Assembly: GCA_022615215.1 (NCBI GenBank)
Contig: JAKEHD010000281.1
Span: forward strand, 1-10,765
Direction: 5' to 3'
DNA: 10,765 nt
From: Blastocatellia bacterium
GTDB lineage: Bacteria > Acidobacteriota > Blastocatellia > UBA7656
The notes under the pieces were generated by a model, which saw only the letters and a list, made by a program, of their open reading frames with translations, was not told the origin of the DNA and did not search any database. Every line of letters begins with the position of its first letter. Position 1 is the first letter of the stretch. This document shows positions 7,093-10,765 of the stretch, one piece after another. A program made the translations under genes and the position numbers.

Positions 7093-7752
7093 ATCCATGA
7101 TCTTTTGCCTGTCGCCTTCTTCAATCACTCCTTTTTTCACAAGCAGGTCGACGAGCGCATAAAGACTCTCTTGAAGGCGCGGCGGGCCGGATCGTCCGGC
7201 CAATTCATCAACGAACTCCTGCCGGGTAAAAATGCCTCGACGGATGAGCAACTCGATCAAGGCGTTCGATTGCTCGAAGAGTTGTAGCAGGGTCGGCTCC
7301 AGGTCGGCAGGCTCGGGGGAAGTAATATTCTCTTCAATCAGAGCTATAGCCTGATCGACGCTGATCCCGAGATCGGCGAGTATCTGGCTCGCAACCGATT
7401 TTTCTTCCTTGATAATCCCGATCAATAGATGATTCGTTCCGATGTAATGGTGGTTCAATTTTTGACTCTCATCGGCGGCGATCTCAAGCACACGCTTCGC
7501 GTTTGGAGAGAGCGGCATGTCGACCGAAGCCGCGAGTCTTACGCCTGGCTCTATGCCCTTTTCGATCTCTTTGCGTATGGATTCGACCGCCGAATGTGAA
7601 GAAGCGAAGAGTCTGAGAACGAGCGGCTTGTCTTCGCGCAGCAGGCCGAGCAATATATGTTCAGGCTCAATCGCCGACGATCCAAGCTGACTTGCCTCGT
7701 ACCTGGCGAAGAATATGACGCGGCGCGCTTTCTCAGTGTATCTTTCAAACAT
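7081..7752 (-). CDS. Stand-alone Clp N-terminal domain protein (no ATPase)
   Basis: The first 145 residues are the double Clp_N repeat of ClpC/ClpA: MFERYTEKARRVIFFARYEA and EPEHILLGLLRE in repeat 1, then LSPNAKRVLEIAADES and IGTNHLLIGIIKEE in repeat 2. In ClpC this domain binds adaptors and substrates. ClpC is about 800 residues with two AAA+ modules; here the protein stops at 223, with no Walker A motif anywhere. The remaining 75 residues replace the ATPase with two similar helical segments, LIELLIRRGIFTRQEF (166-181) and LVDLLVKKGVIEEGDR (200-215). The start has GGAGG (7757-7761) 4 nt upstream. The last codons and stop lie within repeat C. A role as adaptor, or as a decoy that binds Clp substrates or adaptors, is inferred only. 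A true ClpC presumably exists elsewhere. Confidence 0.85.
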   Translation of the reverse strand: MFERYTEKARRVIFFARYEASQLGSSAIEPEHILLGLLREDKPLVLRLFASSHSAVESIRKEIEKGIEPGVRLAASVDMPLSPNAKRVLEIAADESQKLNHHYIGTNHLLIGIIKEEKSVASQILADLGISVDQAIALIEENITSPEPADLEPTLLQLFEQSNALIELLIRRGIFTRQEFVDELAGRSGPPRLQESLYALVDLLVKKGVIEEGDRQKIMDSGQ

Positions 7753-7778
7753 TGGGCCTCCGCTCTGTGAATCTCATC

Positions 7779-7843
7779 GTTGTCTGTTGTCCGTTGTTGC
7801 GCTAGCGCGAGACCCTGATTAAAGAACGAAGGACGACGGACGG
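7779..7843 (+). repeat. Inverted repeat D: 7-mer arms, overlaps the nifS stop codon
   Basis: Left arm GTTGTCT GTTGTCC GTTGTTG (7779-7799) faces GAACGAAGGACGACGGACGG (7824-7843). In plus-strand RNA 18 of 19 positions pair (7780-7798 with 7825-7843): 13 Watson-Crick, 5 G-U and one G-A mismatch. The loop has the palindrome GCGCTAGCGC (7799-7808) and the core GAGACCCTGATTAAAG (7809-7824), which differs from unit B by one base. The TTA in this core is the complement of the nifS TAA stop. It separates two minus-strand genes. Confidence 0.8.
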
Positions 7844-9054
7844 AAGCGTACTCGCTGCCGGACGACAGGCTCGGACGGAGTTATTTGCCGCAGTCGCGCT
7901 ATCGTTTCTTCCAACATATCGACCGCGTAATCTATCTCTTCGTGCGTCGTGTATGCGCTCAGGCTGAAACGCATACTTCCGCGCACCTCTTCTTCCGTGA
8001 GCTTGCATGCCCGGAGCACGTGGCTCGGTTCGAGCGAGCCGGAAGCGCAGGCCGAGCCTGTCGAAGCGGCGACGCCTTTCAAATCCAACGCTATCAAAAG
8101 ACTCTCGCCTTCGATTCCCTGAAAACTGAGGTTCGATATGTTAGGCACGCGACGTAAAAAAGGAATCTTTGTGTCGGGGTCGCCATTGATTTTGACGTTA
8201 GGGATGCGCGACATCACCTGGCGTTCGAAGTGATCTCTGAGCCTGCCCATTCGCTCCATTCGATCACTCAATTGAGCGCGGGCCATCTCGGCGGCTCGCC
8301 CCATTCCCACTATGCCGGGGACGTTTTCCGTGCCCGCGCGGCGGTCTCGCTCGTGCCGCCCTCCGTAAAGCAGCTTGGCGAGGCGCGTGCCCTTTCGGAT
8401 GTAAAGCGCGCCCACGCCTTTAGGGCCGTGTATCTTGTGCGCCGAAAGCGACAGAAGGTCAACCCCCATTCGCTTCACGTCTACGGGAATCTTGCCCGCG
8501 GCCTGCACAGCGTCCGTGTGAAAATGAATATGCTCAAGGCCCCGACTGCGGGCTTCAGTGACCGCGCGGGCTATCTCTTCGATGGGTTGGATGGCGCCCG
8601 TTTCGTTATTGGCCTGCATGATGGAGATCAGTATTGTGTCGTCGCGTATGCAAGCGCGAACGTCCTCTACGCTCACAAGTCCGAGGTGTGAGACCGCGCA
8701 GTAGGTCACACTGAAGCCTGATCGCTCAAGCGCCTCGCAGGTGGCGAGGACTGCCGGGTGCTCTATTTGCGAAGTGATTATATGGCGGCCCCGTTCGCGG
8801 TGAGCCTGGGCTATTCCGCGAATCGCGAGGTTATCGGCTTCGGTGCCGCCCGACACGAAGACCACTTCCGCCTCGCGTGCATTGATCAAATCGGCGACCT
8901 GGCGGCGCGCTTGTTCTATGGCAGCTCTGGCCCGCTGGCCGAACGAATGAACCGATTGCGCGTTGCCCGCTTCTTCAGCGAAGTACGGCAACATCGCCTC
9001 AAGGACTTCGGCCGCCACAGGCGTAGTCGCGCTGTTGTCTAGATAGACTCTCAT
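7819..9054 (-). CDS. nifS: NifS-type class I cysteine desulfurase
   Basis: A PLP enzyme that takes sulfur from cysteine to an active-site persulfide, giving alanine and feeding Fe-S cluster assembly and other sulfur transfers. It has 411 residues from ATG 9054. Motifs in order: YLDNSATTP (4-12), GGTEADN (69-75), IEHPAVL (97-103), NNETG (149-153), HTDAVQ (179-184), SLSAHKIHGPKG (202-213; Lys207 binds PLP), GGRHERDRRAGTEN (231-244) and TGSACASGSLEPSHVL (332-347; Cys336 nucleophile). The residues around Cys336 and the RAGTEN block resemble NifS more than IscS, although no nif or isc genes are visible, so a general desulfurase is likely. A GTG at 9060 is an alternative start; neither start has a clear Shine-Dalgarno. 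The C-terminal FRPSSFVL and the stop are encoded by repeat D, an atypical extension. Confidence 0.93.
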   Translation of the reverse strand: MRVYLDNSATTPVAAEVLEAMLPYFAEEAGNAQSVHSFGQRARAAIEQARRQVADLINAREAEVVFVSGGTEADNLAIRGIAQAHRERGRHIITSQIEHPAVLATCEALERSGFSVTYCAVSHLGLVSVEDVRACIRDDTILISIMQANNETGAIQPIEEIARAVTEARSRGLEHIHFHTDAVQAAGKIPVDVKRMGVDLLSLSAHKIHGPKGVGALYIRKGTRLAKLLYGGRHERDRRAGTENVPGIVGMGRAAEMARAQLSDRMERMGRLRDHFERQVMSRIPNVKINGDPDTKIPFLRRVPNISNLSFQGIEGESLLIALDLKGVAASTGSACASGSLEPSHVLRACKLTEEEVRGSMRFSLSAYTTHEEIDYAVDMLEETIARLRQITPSEPVVRQRVRFRPSSFVL

Positions 9055-9071
9055 AGTCACAAAGCGGTAGA

Positions 9072-9161
9072 CAGCCGTCAGCCGTCAGCCATCAGCCATC
9101 AGCTATCAGCCATCAGTCTTCAATCACGGTCTGATAGCTAATAGCTGATAGCTGATGGCTG
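9072..9161 (-). repeat. Inverted repeat E: CAGCCAT-type 7-mer arms
   Basis: Left arm 9072-9116 is six phased 7-mers (CAGCCGT twice, CAGCCAT twice, CAGCTAT, CAGCCAT) plus CAG. Right arm 9131-9161 is CTGATAG, CTAATAG, CTGATAG, CTGATGG, CTG. Bases 9086-9116 pair with 9131-9161 over 31 positions with three differences; each gives a G-U pair in minus-strand RNA. The loop is 14 nt. The right arm ends 5 nt beyond the stop of the CcbP-like gene. The left arm begins 17 nt upstream of the nifS ATG, so nifS has no other visible promoter region. Confidence 0.85.
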
Positions 9162-9166
9162 TAGTC

Positions 9167-9841
9167 CTACTTGTTCGCAAACCAGACCGCGTAGTCCATC
9201 ACCAACTGATAATTAGGCGATTTTTTGTCGGTCACTTCCAGGTCGCAAAGAGGAAAGGTATGCCGTTTGCCTTTGCGGTCGATCTTGACCAGGACTCCAT
9301 AAAGATCGGTCACCATGTGGATTCCTTTTACAGTGACTTTATCGCCCGATTGCAGAGGGCCTCTGGTTTGATATTCGGAAACTTCGGCTTCGAAGGGAAA
9401 AGTCAGTTCTTCTTCGAGATGTTCTTCCCAGGCTTCGAAGAGCGCCATCTCGTCATCCGGGTCGATGCCCGCGAGCACCTCCTGGACGCGCTTCCCCTCT
9501 TCGCCTAAAGAGAGCCAGGCATAACCCTTGCCTACTTCCTCTCCGGCCCTTTCAACATCTTTTTCCGTGTCTCTTGGCTCGGTCGGCTCGACATCTTCGG
9601 CAAAGAGATTCATCACCTTCCAATCCAAGCCTTCCTCTTCGCTCTCTTCGATGAAAGGGCCGGGCATGTTCTTCAACGTCACGCTGTCCCATTCGACGCA
9701 GACGAGAACTTCGTCTTGCTCTTCTATCGTGCGGATTCTTCCCTGCCATCCGCCTATGTCGGTGCCGGAGTCGGGATCGACCGTCCCGCTTTTGACCAAG
9801 ACCGAATCGCCTTTTTTCAGATCGAATTTTTTATCTCCCAT
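9167..9841 (-). CDS. CcbP-like calcium-binding protein with N-terminal SH3-like half
   Basis: A 224-residue, acidic, cytoplasmic protein (no signal peptide). Residues about 132-224 match my recollection of the cyanobacterial calcium-binding protein CcbP family: FEAWEEHLEEELTFPFEAEV (135-154), GPLQSGDKVTVKGI (161-174), YGVLVKI (181-187), FPLCDLEVTDKKSPNYQLV (196-214) and a final DYAVWFANK. CcbP binds Ca2+ through acidic residues and takes part in calcium signalling during heterocyst formation; that role need not apply here. Residues 8-90 are a separate small-barrel-like half with LKKGDSVLV, DIGGWQGRI, VEWDSVTLKNMP and GLDWKVMNLFAEDVEP. The start has GAGG (9846-9849) 4 nt upstream. The gene is tightly bracketed by inverted 7-mer arrays (9131-9161 and 9853-9887). 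Exact metal sites cannot be assigned from sequence alone. Confidence 0.75.
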   Translation of the reverse strand: MGDKKFDLKKGDSVLVKSGTVDPDSGTDIGGWQGRIRTIEEQDEVLVCVEWDSVTLKNMPGPFIEESEEEGLDWKVMNLFAEDVEPTEPRDTEKDVERAGEEVGKGYAWLSLGEEGKRVQEVLAGIDPDDEMALFEAWEEHLEEELTFPFEAEVSEYQTRGPLQSGDKVTVKGIHMVTDLYGVLVKIDRKGKRHTFPLCDLEVTDKKSPNYQLVMDYAVWFANK

Positions 9842-9852
9842 ATATCCTCATT

Positions 9853-9887
9853 CAGCCATCAGCTATCAGCTATCAGCCATCAGCCGT
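9853..9887 (-). repeat. Tandem 7-mer array F1 (single arm)
   Basis: Five phased copies: CAGCCAT, CAGCTAT, CAGCTAT, CAGCCAT, CAGCCGT. It ends just upstream of the GAGG ribosome site of the CcbP-like gene. No facing arm is adjacent, but it is the near-exact reverse complement of the right arm of repeat E on the other side of that gene. Confidence 0.8.
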
Positions 9888-9902
9888 GATGCGTGAAAAC
9901 AT

Positions 9903-10006
9903 GCAGGGGAGCAGGGGTGCTGGGGTGATCGGATTCTGGCTTCACTGCCTCTATATCTCCCCTGCTCCCCTGCTCCTCTGCTCCCTTGCTCCCCTGCTCC
10001 CTGCTC
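9903..10006. repeat. Inverted repeat F2 with 8-mer arms (GCAGGGGA type)
   Basis: Left arm GCAGGGGA, GCAGGGGT, GCTGGGGT (9903-9926) faces CTCCCCTG, CTCCCCTG, CTCCTCTG, CTCCCTTG, CTCCCCTG (9957-9996), then a 7-mer CTCCCTG and CTC (to 10006). The loop is about 30 nt. The right arm ends 2 nt from the stop of the DUF-type gene (10009-10011). It has the same architecture as the other units but mainly an 8-nt period, with a slip to 7 at the end. Confidence 0.8.
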
Positions 10007-10008
10007 AT

Positions 10009-10765
10009 CTATCTCATAAACTCGCGCATGGCGTCGCGCGCGGCTTCTATTGCTTTCAGATTTTTGCCCTTCTTCAACCCGATTCCGAGTTTGTCGGTGA
10101 TGGGCGACAGCAAATCGAACAACTCCTCTTTTTCGACCCATATCTCTGCGGGTAGATACTTGACGTTCTCCAGGAGTTTGAAAAAACCGTCCTGGTACTC
10201 CGACAGGTAATCCCAGGGGCGAAGCACATTGCTGCCCAGGATGAAATAAGAGCGGTGGTCGGCCCATAAGACCACATAAGGGAAATAAGGTCTTCCCTCT
10301 TCCCGCACGGCACCGGGAGCGTAGAAAATATCGGTCTCCCATACGCCGGGGTGAACCTGACATGACCGCTTGATTTTTTGGAGGCGAACGTCATCAAGGG
10401 GGGCGACCCGGAGGCTCTCTTTCTTCAACGGCTCAGGTTTCAACCATCGCTCTTCCCAACGGGAAGCGTCCCCGACATTTTCGAGAACTCTTACCATAAG
10501 GGCCTCCCTGTCGGAAGAAGCGAGCAGGTTTTCATCCTCTTCGAGATGGAGCGCGACTTCGATTGACTGCAAGAGAGCAGTGGTCAGAAAGCGGGCCTCT
10601 GCGCCCGTTACAAACCAGGGATAATATCCGGGCAGATAACTCCTGAACGCAGGCCAGGCATTGCGGCCGCGAAACTTCAGACCGAGGTCTTTTATCAGCT
10701 TCAAGTCCTTCTGTTGTAATTCATTTCGATCTTCGAAGGAGGCCATGAGGCATTTCTGCTGATGC
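10009..10765 (-). CDS. DUF7309/DUF6930-like protein, C-terminal part (5' end outside window)
   Basis: The frame ends at TAG 10009-10011 and runs right to the window edge without a stop. An ATG at 10746 exists but has no ribosome site, and the frame continues upstream as HQQKCL. The segment CLMASFEDRNELQQKDLKLI, then LGLKFRGRNAWPAFRSYLPGYYPW, resembles an internal block of DUF7309/DUF6930 proteins, which carry a preceding domain that would lie beyond the edge. I therefore treat it as partial. Later blocks are EARFLTTALLQSIEVAL, WETDIFYAP, RPYFPYVVLWADHRSYFILG and a C-terminal helical region (LFDLLSPITDKLGI). No catalytic motif, signal peptide or membrane segment is seen. The function of this family is unknown to me and its name is from memory. 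It is on the same strand as the CcbP-like gene but separated by repeats F1 and F2. Confidence 0.65.
   Translation of the reverse strand, partial: HQQKCLMASFEDRNELQQKDLKLIKDLGLKFRGRNAWPAFRSYLPGYYPWFVTGAEARFLTTALLQSIEVALHLEEDENLLASSDREALMVRVLENVGDASRWEERWLKPEPLKKESLRVAPLDDVRLQKIKRSCQVHPGVWETDIFYAPGAVREEGRPYFPYVVLWADHRSYFILGSNVLRPWDYLSEYQDGFFKLLENVKYLPAEIWVEKEELFDLLSPITDKLGIGLKKGKNLKAIEAARDAMREFMR

Noticed and set aside
9072..9887. CRISPR array
   Set aside because: The repeated units are contiguous 7-mers without 30-40-nt unique spacers, and no cas genes are present.
9866..10363. Minus-strand open frame with GEQGSRGAGEQG repeats
   Set aside because: The Gly/Gln/Glu repeats are simply the 8-mer array F2 read as codons, and most of the frame lies across the well-supported DUF-type gene.
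1..10765. Operon of linked sulfur and thiamine genes (nifS with thiL)
   Set aside because: They are separated by two genes, one on the opposite strand, and by repeat units; no other pathway members are present.

Overview
The window is about 10.8 kb of chromosomal sequence from a GC-rich bacterium, most plausibly an Acidobacteriota member of the Blastocatellia type. That placement is inferred from gene content: a secreted SpoIVB/S55-like protein in a non-sporulation setting, a large secreted propeller protein, a CcbP-like protein and a DUF-type protein seen in Planctomycetes, Cyanobacteria and Acidobacteria. No rRNA, tRNA or marker phylogeny is available to confirm it.

Layout. Positions 1-350 (minus) hold the N-terminal third of a TnpB transposon nuclease cut by the window edge; this stretch looks more AT-rich than the rest. 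After a 371-nt divergent gap with two good promoters come two same-strand genes for exported proteins: a SpoIVB-like S55 peptidase (722-2566) and a beta-propeller/Ig-like surface or secreted protein (2748-4961). Convergent to them is thiL (5054-6067, minus), which shares a divergent promoter region with a small acidic zinc-ribbon protein (6258-6983). The right part is four minus-strand genes: a stand-alone Clp N-domain protein (7081-7752), a NifS-type cysteine desulfurase (7819-9054), a CcbP-like calcium-binding protein with an extra N-terminal SH3-like half (9167-9841), and a DUF7309/DUF6930-like protein that runs off the right edge (10009-10765).

The metabolic genes (ThiL for thiamine diphosphate, NifS-type desulfurase for sulfur transfer to Fe-S clusters and possibly thiamine) are housekeeping. 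They do not form an obvious pathway operon.

The most unusual content is not protein-coding. Almost every gap that receives a gene end carries an inverted repeat whose arms are phased tandem 7-mers (8-mers in one case). The 7-mer differs from locus to locus, but the architecture is the same. These units start within a few nucleotides of stop codons and even supply the last codons and stop of two genes. In three of them the arm mismatches all fall so that one strand forms G-U pairs, which suggests a strand-specific RNA or single-stranded DNA hairpin. The second point of interest is that the S55 protein carries its Ser and His motifs in the opposite order to Bacillus SpoIVB, as in a circular permutation.
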